The position numbers were made by a program, and so were the translations under genes. DNA of 64,000 nucleotides from Gonatopus flavifemur (Eukaryota > Arthropoda > Insecta > Hymenoptera > Dryinidae): NCBI GenBank assembly GCA_018340375.1, contig JAFFJZ010000009.1, positions 20,104,501-20,168,500 on the forward strand, in the 5' to 3' direction. The notes under the pieces were generated by a model, which worked only from the letters and a program-made list of their open reading frames with translations, was not told the DNA's origin and ran no database searches. Below, in pieces: positions 21,826 to 33,930 of the stretch (its first letter is position 1; each line of letters begins with the position of its first letter).

Positions 21826-23625
21826 TCACAAAAGCTCTTTATCGTTTGTTTTAGGATCACGAATTGTCGTGTTTTTGAAAAGATTTTCATGAAAAGCCTG
21901 ACCTTTCACGCTCAAATATTGCTGCAAACTTTTTAGCTCTTTCAATTTTGCGCTTGAAATCCCTACTTCAGTCGCCGGTGCTGCATTTCCTAAATCATTC
22001 AATGGAGTATCCACCTTGACGGAAATTGTTAACGGTTCCCCTTTGTACTGATGATACACGTTAATTCGACCGTTTGGAAAATAATCAATTTCCACCGCAG
22101 ATCCTATTTTGATCTTGCGAATTTAGGAATTTTTTTTTTTAATCGATTCAAAATCTCTTACGTTGCGTTGTGCAGCGTCAATCATTGTAAAAGGAGGATT
22201 TCTAGAATTTTCAATGATTTGAATGTACTCTTCGGGTGTTTCAATGGTTTCTTGCATTTTTTTCTTCTGACCGTATCTACCAAAATTCCTATCACATTCA
22301 CAATACGAGTGTCCACGGACAGGGTAGAGATGTTCAATGAAAACCTCGAAGTTTTGAGAGAACATTGACAAAAAAAGGACCATCATATAATTCCTATTTT
22401 GACCTCCTGCAGCATCAGAATATAAAAAGATTTTGTTATACCCCTTTTTTTGTAATTCAAGGCGCAAAGCATGATATAACAAATTACAAACTGTGTTTGC
22501 TCCTTTCTCGAGTATTCCTTCAATGAAATGAAACATATAACTCGATTCCGAATGAAGAATATGCACGTTGAACACTTGAAGCCATGATAAGCGACAATCA
22601 AATTGACAATTTACAGGTAGTTTAGGTAATGGCAAATTTCGTGCAAAATCGAATACACAGTGCAAAATTCCATCTGTACTTTGAGTCATATGCTCTCTTA
22701 TTGCTTTGCAATTCTGAACTGCATTTTTATGTTCCATGAAAATTTCTCCTTGTTTTCCCAAAGTATCGTGCTCGTAGCACATATTACACACATCTGAACG
22801 TGGTAAAGCGGAAGAAAAATTCACATGATGATTGAAGAATTTAGAGTATGTAGACTGGCTTAACGGAGTATCCAAATTTCCTGTAATAGATTGGTAATAT
22901 TCTAAAAATAAATCGTAAAGGCGAGTCAAAGTGAGACTTGAATCATGAAAATAATTCAATTTTGTGTCTTCTCTAAAATAATGAGATTCAGAATGTGCCA
23001 AGCTTTCACAATGCAATTGAATCATTTGTTTCATATCATCCGTGAGTTTTATATAATGATTTTCATGTTGACCGCGTGCACCAGTCAATGGTTCTTCATT
23101 CAAGATTTGACTTTGTACAACTTGAATCCCACTTTTATCAATATTTAGGACGTTACACAAAAATTTTTTACAAATAACGATGTTCCCAAATTCTGTAGGG
23201 AAGAAGTATTGCCATTTTTGAGGAGGTTTTCTAATGGGGTTATCACTATTCGTTGCCGAAATTTCCTTTCTCATCATCATTGTTATGAATACGTTCCCAC
23301 ATTGGTAGTCTCCAAATCCCCAGAACCCATCGTGAACTCCTCGTTGGGCGGTTATTTCAATTTTGCGATGACATCCTTGGCCACAACAAGCAGTGACTGC
23401 AGCAAATTCTTTCTCCGGAATAACTCAATTCCCCTCGGAAATATACTCTTGTCCCTGAATAATGATAAAAATATTTATAATTAATTATTGTTGAAATTGA
23501 CTGGATGAATTTCTAGCTTTTTTTGCATCCATTACTTCATTTCGAGCATTTTTCACAACGTTGGACATCCATGTTTTTCCATTTCTTGAACGCTTCCTTC
23601 CCATCTGAGATTTTTCCTTCGACAT
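21826..23625 (-). pseudogene. Transposase-like protein (DUF7869-like), left-arm copy
   Basis: Exon 1 (23625 to 23536) encodes MGRKRSRNGKTWMSNVVKNA and ends before GTAATG. An 81-bp intron (23535-23455) ends ATTATTCAG, and exon 2 continues QEYISEGN in the same frame. Exon 2 carries ACCGQGCHRKIE (Cys cluster), FGDYQCGNVF, DVCNMCYEHD (CxxC), CVFDFARNLPLP (Asp), LYSDAAGGQNRN (Asp), PVRGHSYCECDRNFG (Asp) and a C-terminal tail to 21826. The spaced Asp motifs look like an RNase H-type nuclease core. In-frame stops are a TGA early in exon 2 (about 23424-23426) and a TAA at 22123-22125. I recall this domain as a common uncharacterised family (DUF7869 type) in insect TEs; the function as a transposase is inference. 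This copy keeps the central SDAAGGQN motif that the right-arm copy has lost. Confidence 0.74.
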
Positions 23626-23819
23626 AATGATCACTTTTCCAAGAACTCTCAAAACTTGTTTGCAACACACTTCTGGGTTTCTTATTTTTTTATTATATAT
23701 TCTAACGGTATTCGACAATTTGAGATCATATTTACTGACAGCGAAACTATGTCTTATCACAGTAATGTTAAAACAGTTGATGCGTTTTTGTTTGAACCAA
23801 TATATATAGGTATAAGAGG

Positions 23820-23954
23820 TAGGGGGTGAATTTGCCGGATAAACATTCCACCGAATAGACAGAATTCGATGATCGCTAGGGATAACTGAAAAGTGACTAG
23901 CGATTGTCAAATTAGGTTTATTCGGTGGAATGATTTTCCGGCGAATTCACTCTA
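23820..23954. mobile_element. Small MITE at the centre of the near-palindrome
   Basis: The left side TAGGGGGTGAATTTGCCGGA and the reverse complement of the right side TAGAGTGAATTCGCCGGA continue as arms through CATTCCACCGAATA and GATNATCGCTAG-like sequence for about 60 bp. It sits between the two transposase-like copies and is not part of either gene. Confidence 0.68.
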
Positions 23955-24087
23955 CCGGTAGGGACCGATATAAACAAAGCCGTATTGACGATCCCGTTGA
24001 GAATGTTATCCCGAAATTGAAATAACCGCAAAACGAAAAATTCACACTGAGTTCTGGGGATTTGGAGACTATCAATTTGAGAGCGTA

Positions 24088-25386
24088 TTGATAAGAATGA
24101 TGATGGGACGAAAGACTTCGGTAATGAATAGTGGTAACTCCATTAGAAAACCTCCTCGAAAATGGGAATACTTCTTCCCTACAGAATTTGGGAATATCGT
24201 TATTTGTAAAAAATTTTTGTGTAACGTCCTAAATATTGATAAAAGTGGGATTCAAGTTGTACAAAGTCAAATCTTGAATGAAGAACCATTGACTGGTGCA
24301 CGCGGTCAACATGAAAATCATTATATAAAACTCACGGATGATATGAAACAAATGATTCAATTGCATTGTGAAAGCTTGGCACATTCTGAATCTCATTATT
24401 TTAGAGAAGACACAAAATTGAATTATTTTCATGATTCAAGTCTCACTTTGACTCGCCTTTACGATTTATTTTCAGAATATTACCAATCTATTACAGGAAA
24501 TTTGGATACTCCGTTAAGCCAGTCTACATACTCTAAATTCTTCAATCATCATGTGAATTTTTCTTCCGCTTTACCACGTTCAGATGTGTGTAATATGTGC
24601 TACGAGCACGATACTTTGGGAAAACAAGGAGAAATTTTCATGGAACATAAAAATGCAGTTCAGAATTGCAAAGCAATAAGAGAGCATATGACTCAAAGTA
24701 CAGATGGAATTTTGCACTGTGTATTCGATTTTGCACAAAATTTGCCATTACCTAAACTACCTGTAAATTGTCAATTTTATTGTCGCTTATCATGGCTTCA
24801 AGTGTTCAATGTGCATATTCTTCATTTGGAATCGAGTTATATGTTTCAATTCATTGAAGGAATACTCGAGAAAGGAGCAAACACAGTTTGTAATTTGTTA
24901 TATCATGCTTTGCGCCTTGAATTACAAAAAAGGGGTATAACAAAATCTTTTTATATTCTGATGCTGCAGGAGGTCAAAATAGGAATTATATGATGGTCCT
25001 TTTTTTGTCAATGTTCTCTCAAAACTTCGAGGTTTTCATTGAACATCTCTACCCTGTCCGTGGACACTCATGTTGTGAATGTGATAGGAATTTTGGTAGA
25101 TACGGTCAGAAGAGAAAAATGTGAGAAACCATTGAAACACCCGAAGAGTATATTGAAATCATTGAATGATTTAGGAAATCCAGCACCGGCGACTGAAGTA
25201 GGGATTTCAAGCGCAAAATCGAGAGATCTAAAAAGTTTGCAGCAATATTTGAGCGTGAAAGGTCGAGCTTCTTATGAAAATCCTTTCAAAAACACGACAA
25301 TTCGTGATCCTCACAAAAATGATAAAACGATGAAGAACTTTGTGAATGATAAGAAAAATTCTGAAATTCGTGTGATTCATCTTTAA
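24088..25386 (+). pseudogene. Transposase-like protein (DUF7869-like), right-arm copy, frameshifted
   Basis: It is almost the same protein as the left-arm copy from NSGNSIRKPPRKWEYFFPTE to LLYHALRLELQK. A run of adenines near 24928 is one base shorter than in the left copy (6 against 7). The frame is therefore lost just before the SDAAGGQN motif and ends at 24993. A later open stretch (25039-25386) holds the C-terminal LNDLGNPAPATEVGISSAKS part in another frame. Exon 1 is not seen on this side. Substitutions against the left copy are few, so the two arms separated recently or have been kept similar. Confidence 0.76.
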
Positions 25387-25964
25387 GTTCATTATTCCGT
25401 TTTTCATTATATAATATTCGGTTTGTTGTTTTTTTTAATACATGGGAAAGATTGATACGCCGCTGAAAGAATCTCATAGACTTTCAAATACCGCTCTAGG
25501 ATCCCCATATATGTTTATAAGATTTTAGCAGGTTCAATAGGGGCATTTGGACACTTTTATCAGATTTTGATAAAACGACCGAGTTCCTATTATTTTTTCC
25601 AGTGGGAAGGCATACTTGTTGTGTTTTCAAACTTTGAATCGTTCATTGAAACGGAATCTAAACTGAAGACGAGGAAATGTGTTGTTTATGAATCCCACTG
25701 TCGCAAAATTGATGTTTCTAGATTGAAACCATCATTCAACAGCCATGTCAGGGGGACAGAAACGTTCATGTTCTCAAATTTGGCAATATTCAATTATTGG
25801 TTCTTTCCAATAAAACGTTCAAATGACTATCATACATCTTTCCATGTATGTCATTATGATTTATTGAAAAAAAGTGTGAAATATTTAATCGATTTGGGTG
25901 AACCGCATTAGAGGATTCTTTTTGAACAGCTGCATGTACACAATCATTTTTATCCCCTTTGGAA

Positions 25965-26030
25965 CAAGGAGTATCAGGAGGAGGGTAGGTCAGAGTGGGG
26001 GTAAGAATTGTTGAAACGGAAACCCCAACC
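25965..26030 (+). repeat. Dispersed repeat copy A, right part
   Basis: CAAGGAGTATCAGGAGGAGG and the following bases match the reverse complement of about 32486-32430. In that copy they directly follow GATGTTTCAAAG, the sequence next to the left junction at 21311. Confidence 0.65.
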
Positions 26031-26320
26031 CTCGAAGAACCTGTAGTTCAAGAATTTCGGCGCAAGAGATCGCTGGTAGTTGACCATTTAACAGCTACTT
26101 GTTGATCATCTATGTCATAAATCATAACCTCATGGTGCCGTATCGCATGTATTATTGTGACATGTTGCAAGCCGCGATAGAGATGAAATTCCCGGAAAGT
26201 TTTGAATAATAGAAATAAAAGCAGAACAGCTTCCAAGTTATACGAAGTTTAGGAATGTTCATTATGTGGGTGTGAAAAAAATCTAATGATTCAATAGCAA
26301 TAAGTAGAAACAAATAAATA

Positions 26321-29300
26321 ATGGTCTCTTGTGCTGCTCGCGGCTTAACAAAAAATGAAAAGGCGAAAAACATCACCTTTCACAGGTAAGTGATATATTA
26401 TTGAAAATACATTAACATATAAGCTGTCAAATTGTAGTGGTTTATACATTATTGTTCATATTTGAAAATAGTGAGTGTTGAGCTGAAAGTTATGTTTCTA
26501 GGAATTATAATTAGTGTTGTGTATGATGTATAGTTTCACATCCATTACAAATGTAGTATATCAGATATATTACAACTATGGATGTAAATATATACGTTTC
26601 TGTTCCAACTAGGTTCCCTAAAGATAAAACAAGTTACGATGCATGGATGAAATTTATCGGCAAAGAAAATTGTCAAGTATCTGCTACAAAATTTTTATGT
26701 TCACAACATTTTGAATCCAAATGCTTTGAGAGATCATTATCAAGGGTCCGGTTAAAACCATATCCAAGTCCGTCAATTCATATAAATACAGTTTTACACG
26801 TAAGTTCAATTTTCTGTTCGATATCTCTTATGCTATATTATTTATTAATAATAATAGACATTACGTACTGTATGTTCGTGAATTCTTCACTTTGATAATA
26901 TGCTGCGTCTGTTGATCTAAGCACAAATATAGGAATTCAATATTAGGATTATTTCCTGTGAAGTTATTTGGAAGGTTTAATTTATATTGCCGAATAAATA
27001 AACAGCAATCCGCTTTTTTTTACAAATTTTGGTTCTATGGCAATCAGTAGTCTGAGTAACGGTTATTAAATAATATTTGAGAACTGGTGAGAAAACTCAT
27101 AATGATAGTGAGAATCGATACCTCAAATTTGACATTTGATTGAGATGATGTTTCATCAGCAGCAGAATAAAACTGATGTAAGATTTTAAATAGGTGGACA
27201 GTACTAAGATTCGTGTTATACCTTTCCTAAAAGTACACAAAAATATAAATGAATCAACAATACAACATGATCATCAAAGTACTCTGAGCTACTCTTCAAA
27301 ATTGACTTCTACATCCGATAAAGATATTCTGGAATGCTCATCAAGCAACAAAACAAGTAATATGGATGGAAGGACTGAAAACTTACTACTGCCTTCTCCA
27401 CTTGACACACCACGAGGAACTGCTTTGAAACGAGTCATTCAAGAACTACAAGAAGGCAATGAAATCAAAGGAAAGAAAATTAGGAAACTTCAACTAGAGA
27501 AGCATCGGATGAAGAAAAAAATTGAGTCTGTGTCAGAGTTAATTAAGAATATGCAAAATCAAAATTTAATCCAAGAAGACCTTGTCAATATTTTGAAGAC
27601 AAATTTCGGTGAGCATGAAGATCTTTTATGGAGATTGTTTGCAAGATAGGAAGACTTATCAGCACCTCAAAAATATTCTGAAGAAATTCGAAAATTTGCA
27701 TTAACTGTAAGCTTTTTTCCTCCTAAAGCATACGATTTCATACGGGGGTATTTCAATAATTGTTTACCTCACCCAAAAACTTTGAGTAAATGGTATACAG
27801 TGATAGATGGGAAACCAGGTTTAACTACAGAAACTTTGGACATTCAAAATGAAATGTAAACAATCAAAAATTGCGATAGTATGTTCTCTAGTGTTTGATG
27901 AAACGTCAATCCGTAAACATATCGAATGGGATGGACATACCCTTTATGGCTTTGTAGATTTTGAGATTGAGATGCCAGATGTAGCTTTAGGTGAAGCTCA
28001 TGAAGTTTCAGTATTCATGTTGGTGTCTATAAACGACTCCTGGAAATTACCGATAGGATATTTCTTCACCAATACTCTGAATGGTTCACAAAAATCTCAG
28101 TTATTAAGACAAGCGTTGAATCTTGTATCTGATTGCGGAGTTACGGTTATCAATGTTACGTGTGATGGATTGTCTAGCAATAATGAGTTCCGATATAGAC
28201 GATATTGATCATTTGAATACGGAACTAACACCATCAACGTGTTTTATGCTTGACCCATCGCATATTATTAAATCAGCCCGAAATGCTTTTGGGGATCATA
28301 CAAGTTTTTATGACATAAATGCTGAGAAAATTGATTTCAATCATTCAGTCATGCTTGATGAATTGCAAGAATCAGAAGGGTTGCATTTAGCCAATAAGTT
28401 AAGGCGGAAACATATTTTATTTTTTTCAGCAGAAAATGAAAGTTTCACTTGCAACACAATTATTGAGTTCCTCCGTAGCAACCGCTTTATTATTTTGTGA
28501 AAATATTTTACAACTAGATGATTTCAAAAATTGTACTGCAACAGTTAAATTTATACAACTGATGAACGATGCATTTGATATCTTAAACCCTCGAGGAATC
28601 AATGATCAAGGGTATAAGAAACCAGTATGTTCTGAAAATATTGCAAACATTGAAGAATTTTATGTCAAACTTCACCAATACTTGAAATGTTTGAAATTAT
28701 CTGATGGTACTTTAGTACTAAATTCCCCCAAAAAAGTTGGCTTCAAAGGTCTATTGATTAGTTTAAAAACAATCATTAGATTACATGATAAATATATTTC
28801 GTCAGATGAACCACTTTTAGAATGTCTCCCGGGATATAAGCTATCCCAAGATCATTTAGAATTTTTCTTTGGGAAAATTCGATCTCTTGGGGGCTATAAC
28901 GACAATCCGACGTGTAAGCAATTTAAAGCAGCGTACAGTCGAGTTTTAGTAAATTGCGGAACCAATGATGAAGGACTTGGTAACTGTATTCCTCTTAGCC
29001 AAATTCCGATTCTTCATTGTACTCCAGTGATAAAAAAAACACCGCAAGAGCAAATTACTGAGACAAATATCTTATATAATGAAACTTCAGATTTTGTACA
29101 GGACGATAATTTTTTAATTGATCAGGATTACATCGTTGATAATCAACTGACTGAATATGCGGAAGAAATTGTTATATATATCAGTGGTTTTGTCAGTAAA
29201 AAGTTATCATTACAATTTAAATGCGAGACATGTGGGGGTGAACTTATTGGTCCTAAAGAAAATTTGATAAACTCTTTTATTAGTTTTAAGAATAAAGGAA

Positions 29301-29575
29301 AATTGTTTTACCCTAGTGAATATATTATCCTGATATGCAAACAAACAGAAAAAATTATCAGACAGTACATCAGAATAACCAAATTCTCTTTCAAGGAAAT
29401 CATACACAAAGTACAGAATGCAATTTTCATTTTCACTATGAAGCAAGGTATATTTCACGATTTAGATCAAAAACATTCAAGACAATTTCATTTTTCAGAA
29501 AGCCATAGAACATTATTAATCAAAAGTACATGTCAGACTTACTTGAATATTAGACTGCATTATATCACTGATTAA
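26321..29575 (+). pseudogene. P element-like (THAP9-like) transposase 2, THAP exons present
   Basis: Exon 1 (26321-26385) encodes MVSCAARGLTKNEKAKNITF and ends CACAG before GTAAGT. Exon 2 (26613-26799) gives RFPKDKTSYDAWMKF, CSQHFESKCF and RLKPYPSPSI, together a THAP zinc finger. Exon 3 starts at 27194 with an acidic linker and a coiled coil (EIKGKKIRKLQLEKHRMKKK). It continues through YSEEIRKFALTVSFFPPKAY, LVFDETSIRK (Asp), VINVTCDGLSSN (Asp), LDPSHIIKSARN and SQDHLEFFFGKIRSLGGYND to the stop at 29575. Breaks are TAG at 27647-27649 and frameshifts near 27840, 28190 and 28430. In the THAP domain the second expected Cys is Leu (RGL). The acidic catalytic positions are otherwise present. Splice phases (2, then 0) agree across both introns. 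Confidence 0.86.
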
Positions 29576-31163
29576 GTTTCTCAAAAAGACACCATCAGAA
29601 ATCATTATGAAAAATTAATTATAGTCAAAGGGCAATGATTGAGTTGAATATTGAACATCCAAGACCAAAGAATTATGCTTCAATTCTCGTTTATATTTGT
29701 AGATGCTCAATCTATGATCAATAGTAATACTAAGTTGCATGGTTTGATATGTTATTAGTAATATGGATGTCATGAAGGTGTATTTGATCGATATAAAAGA
29801 TGATGCTAAATTACTTTGCAATATTATGTTCTATATCCTGCGTTAATTTCTTTTCTTTGCTTCACAATTTTATTAAGAGTAAAGTTGATTCATCTTCTGT
29901 GCATGTGCGTGCTCAGAAACAATGGGAAAGTAATCTAGTCTACTTCAATTGATTTCATCTATACTACCATTCTTGTTCAATTGAAAGCAATATTATTTTC
30001 ATGTAATTGACTCATACATCATTGACATAGTATAATTTGGATTGATAAGTGTGATGAATTCTCTTCACAGTTTCACTTCGGGTACCTACATATTCATATA
30101 TTGTTGGATTCCCGCTCAAATACACAGATGACTTAGTTACCGTTGAATAAGAGCAAACCACGTGCCTATATTTGGATTTGGGATGTTGCCATTAAATATT
30201 AATGTCAATTATTAACTTATTCATTTCCAAAACACCATTTGCCTCCGTTATATGCAGTTTTCTTTGATTCAATGTTCTACTGTTCATCATCTTACGATTC
30301 GCGATAAAAGCACTATATTCATAAGTTTGTTAGTCCACAGTATGATTGAACAAAAAACTTCAATTCTGTCATTCGTTGGGTATTTATTTTTCTGGTCAAT
30401 TCATAATTTGTTGACTGATGTAAGATATTTGTTATTCACATTTTTCTTTTCTTAGGTGCCACAAAATATGCATATGACATGTATTCCGCTGTTTGTTTAT
30501 TATCATTTTAATTCGGTTACTTTGTTGAAACTTTCAGAAAATCTAATCTTTTTCTTCTTCTCATGATTTTTGACATATCAGTAAACGTTTTGTATTTCAA
30601 TATTCATAAATTTAAACATTCATGTTGAATATTTGATACAATGTATGATAATAGAAATTGCACTGAAATAGAATTTCATTTTATTTATTCATGTGATACT
30701 GTTCGTGTTTCTTGAGTCTTTTTTTTTCTATTAGAAATTCAGAAATTACCTGAAAACGTACAAAGGTGAGTGCATTATACACGAAATTTGAATCGTTCAT
30801 CGACACGGGTTTGTAACAGACTATGACAAAATCTACTATGGAATGTATAACAATGTTTGAGATTCAATTTTTTTCACTGAGAAATGCTGCTCAATTTCAT
30901 CCAAAAAACGTGAGAACATGTATGTTATATTATTTTCATATTCAAGTACAAATTCGTTCCTATAAACGATGCGAACTTCAACCCAATAAAAAATGTTATG
31001 TCATAACCTTTCGATTGAGAAACAATTCCGTTCCTGACATTTCTCATATTCATTGTTGAAAACCATTGAGGAATTCCATATATAATTTGAAAATGAAGAT
31101 ACCAAAAAGTTGGCAGTTTTAATATTTTATATTCGAATATGACTTTTGTTATGTGCTTTCTAT
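29576..31163. other. Stretch without recognisable gene
   Basis: Very AT-rich sequence downstream of P-like transposase 2. Short open frames lack recognisable motifs. It probably includes the 3' non-coding part of that element, whose end I could not locate. Confidence 0.4.
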
Positions 31164-31290
31164 AGGGCCAATCCTACCAACTAAGTTCAAAATTCAACCA
31201 GGGTTTAAATCATGAATTCTGAATTCTGATTGGTTGATTCTGGATTTGAACCCGGTTTGAATTTTGAACCGAGTCGGTGAGATTGGCCCT
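31164..31290. mobile_element. MITE, about 127 bp, Harbinger-like ends
   Basis: The left arm AGGGCCAATCCTACCAACT and the reverse complement of the right arm AGGGCCAATCTCACCGACT continue through TTCAAAATTCAA for about 45 bp. The flanks are ATA and TTA. A 3-bp TWA duplication is usual for PIF/Harbinger, but here it is imperfect, so the superfamily is tentative. Confidence 0.7.
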
Positions 31291-32429
31291 TAGGTTGTAT
31301 GAACGTAACGAAAATTTTATTTGGTGTTCCAACTTCAAAACTGTAGTAGACTACATTAGTCTTTAGTCTGGGTGTGTGAGATCAAACGTATAGCAAATAT
31401 AGTTATAATTCCATTAAATATTTTGTCCATTTTAACACACTGTAATTTTGTTTTCTGATTTTAGGTATGTCAGCACCGGCGTTTGCAATCATTGAATAAG
31501 CCCAACATGAGTATATTCATATTTATTGAATTCAAAATTCAGATATTCTTCAAAATATAAGTTGAATTATTTTGGGTGTATATCTTCAATTATGCACTTC
31601 CATCATCATGACTCTCATTCCATACTTCTACACATGATTGAATTGATTTCATATTCAATTTCTACGTTATAGAATGGCAATAACAAAAGCAACTGGCCAT
31701 TTGATTAGAACATATGTATATTTCTGTATAAATGAACGAATATATATATACATATACATACAATATACATCAACAGAGTATAAGCGACTGCGTGAACAAT
31801 TTTCCTATATTTTTCTATTACCCACAAAATACCTTAGGTATTACCTGAGGTAATTCTTAACGGTCCGTACAATGAAATTACAACTCTTTGCCAGTATCTT
31901 ACTGAGTTCTGCTTTGAATGATTTTTTCATACTTGGAAATAAATATTACAACTTCAGTTGACCTGAATAATAATTTGATCGATTAATATAAGATTTGTAA
32001 AGTATTCTGTGATCATCAGTACATCATACATAATATATTCAATATGCCAAATATATTTGTTACACAATTCTGGATCCTCATAGTTGACTCGAGAATATCC
32101 CTGCTGAAACTTTTCTATTTGTTACAAAACAGTCTTTTGGATACTTTTCCGTAAAATAATTAACACGTTCATAGACAGCTCTAATTCAATCATTTACTTT
32201 CATTGAGAATAATTCATTTTTTCTCCTTCATTGAACATTCAATATTTCCATTTTCGAACTAATTCAATCATTCGATCAACAACCAAACTTAACACTTCAC
32301 ACAGTTACTACCATATTCGATTCCCTTCATAGTTCATTTTCATACGTTTTTATTTATTGTTATACGTGGTTGCAATTTTGATAATGCATTTAAAATTCGC
32401 GGCATTTCCCCTGACTTCCGGTGACGCCA
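31291..32429. other. Stretch without recognisable gene
   Basis: AT-rich with a run of ATATATAC-like words near 31738-31770. No gene or clear repeat was found. Confidence 0.4.
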
Positions 32430-32767
32430 TTTGGAAGAACCTTGAAACAATTTCACCCTCACTCTTACCTATGCTCCATCCTGATACTCCTTGCTTTGAA
32501 ACATCTCAATCGATGCACATGGCATTTTTTTCACTCAACCTTCAATAATTTCTAACCCACAATACGGAATTGTCTCAAAATTCGTCAGAGTGTTGTTGAA
32601 TACATTTGCAACAACTTTCCCACTGGGAGTCCTTTTAGTATCGCGAATTTCTTGTATGTTTTTAATACGAAAGTCCTGAAACGTGATAAGCGGTGGTTGC
32701 CTACTTTCAGGTGCACTAGACGAGAGGTCACGCGCACAACCGATTACTCGATCCGGCCCTTCAATTG
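32430..32767 (-). repeat. Dispersed repeat with open frame, copy B (intact, inverted)
   Basis: On the minus strand this reads CARDLSSSAPESRQPPLITF, then IKNIQEIRDTKRTPSGKVVA and NVFNNTLTNFETIPYC to a stop at 32535. It is followed by the segment found split away at 25965. It is the uninterrupted counterpart of the repeat at 21043 and defines the target of the near-palindromic element. With copy A it also brackets P-like transposase 2, so the pair could be subterminal inverted repeats of one larger element (inference). Confidence 0.7.
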
Positions 32768-32905
32768 TTAGACATAAATCGTTCATATACATGCAATACA
32801 AAATTGATACTCACTGTTCTGTTATCCTCCAATATTGATGGTACTCCGGATCGTTTGAGTTGGATTTTAAATGATGCGCATGTACTACTGTGGGCAAAAA
32901 ATGGA

Positions 32906-33012
32906 TGGGGGCCAAATTAACAAAAGTCCGAATCGACGAAAAGTTGGTTGAAGAGAGGGATCCGTCACACTCCTTCTTTCCAAACACTGATTCCGTTGAT
33001 TTGGCCCCCCCA
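32906..33012 (-). mobile_element. MITE with GGGGGCCAAAT ends, copy 1
   Basis: It begins TGGGGGCCAAATTAAC and ends GTTGATTTGGCCCCCC. The inside carries AAGTTGGTTGAAGAGAGGGA and GTCACACTCCTTCTTT, which match the second copy at 47482-47602 in the opposite orientation. It lies 21 bp inside the left end of mariner 1. Confidence 0.78.
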
Positions 33013-33199
33013 TTCCAAGAAATAGTAAGACTTTTCAATTCAAATTTCGCGCGAAATTCCATTCGTCGAAATATTTTTCTTTCTAGGTTGGTTTGACTGT
33101 CAGTGGCATCTGTCCCAAATCTCACATCAAAATAATCATTATTGTTTAGTATACGCTCGTCTTGCTGAAGTTCAAAAAGTGCATTCGCCGATTTTTACA

Positions 33200-33871
33200 A
33201 TGAGTAAAATTATTCAACAAAGAAGTTCCATTGAATTTTGTGTGCGGAAACAAATTTCTGGTGTCAAAACGTTCAGAATGTTGCAAAAGGCCTCCGGTGA
33301 TAATTGTTCGTCGCGAGCAAGTGTTTTTGATTGGTACAAATTATTCAAAGAAGGTCGAGAACGCGTTGACGACGAACCACGTCCAGGACGTGGTTACGTT
33401 GAAAGTTTTCTTCGATTATCGAGGTGTGATGCACTCCAAATTCCTTCCGACCGGCTAAACTGTCAACAAGGAATACTATTTGAGTGTTATGCATCGTTTG
33501 CACGAAGCTATTTATAAAAAGAGGCCGGAATTATGGGCCTCTTGATTTTCGCACCACGATAATGCACCTCCACATACTGCATTGATTCTTCGTGAGTTTT
33601 TCGCCAAATTTTCAATCAATATCGTGCCGCAACCACTGTATTCGCCTGATTCAGCTCCGTGTGGCTTCTGGCTGTTCAGCAAACTCAAATGACCGTTCCG
33701 GGGAAATCGTTTTGAGTCAATTGAAGACATTAAACGTGAATCGCTACGCGCATTGAAGGCTATTCGGGAAATTGACTTCAACAATTGTTTCGAGGATTGG
33801 AAAAAACGTTGGCAAAAGTGTATTGGGGTCAAGGGGTATAACTTTGAGAGGGACGAAATAGATTTGGAATA
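33200..33871 (+). pseudogene. Mariner transposase 1 remnant
   Basis: The N-terminal part from ATG at 33200 has the mariner helix-turn-helix region (FCVRKQISGVKTFRMLQKAS, VFDWYKLFKEGRERVDDEPR). Sequence then jumps to FFDYRGVMHSKFLPTG in another frame, so the segment around the first catalytic Asp is deleted. The C-terminal part in a third frame has SHHDNAPPHTALILREFF (second Asp), PLYSPDSAPCGFWLF (third Asp) and CFEDWKKRWQKCI. The two remaining Asp residues are about 34 residues apart, as in the D,D34D mariner core. Frameshifts plus the deletion make it inactive. Confidence 0.85.
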
Positions 33872-33930
33872 ATAAATTGAGAATTTTTGAATTGTGAACA
33901 AAGTCTCACTATTTGTTGCCCACAGTAGTA

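Larger units (their letters stand above)
21316..25960. mobile_element. 4.6-kb near-palindromic element with two head-to-head transposase-like genes
   Basis: Left-arm sequence from about 21330 to 23390 matches the reverse complement of 25958 to about 24000. That includes a terminal block of about 370 bp and a near-identical protein-coding block. The spacer (about 23390-24000) holds the first exon of the left gene and a small MITE at its middle. The element interrupts a repeat whose intact copy is present inverted at 32.5 kb. Exact ends and target duplication could not be fixed. Whether it arose by two insertions or by inverted duplication is not resolved. Confidence 0.78.
32885..33928 (+). mobile_element. 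Mariner element 1, internally deleted
   Basis: The terminal repeats CTACTGTGGGCAA (left) and TTGCCCACAGTAG (right) are flanked by TA at 32883-32884 and TA at 33929-33930, the mariner target duplication. At 1044 bp including an inserted MITE it is shorter than the roughly 1.3 kb of a complete mariner. Confidence 0.88.
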
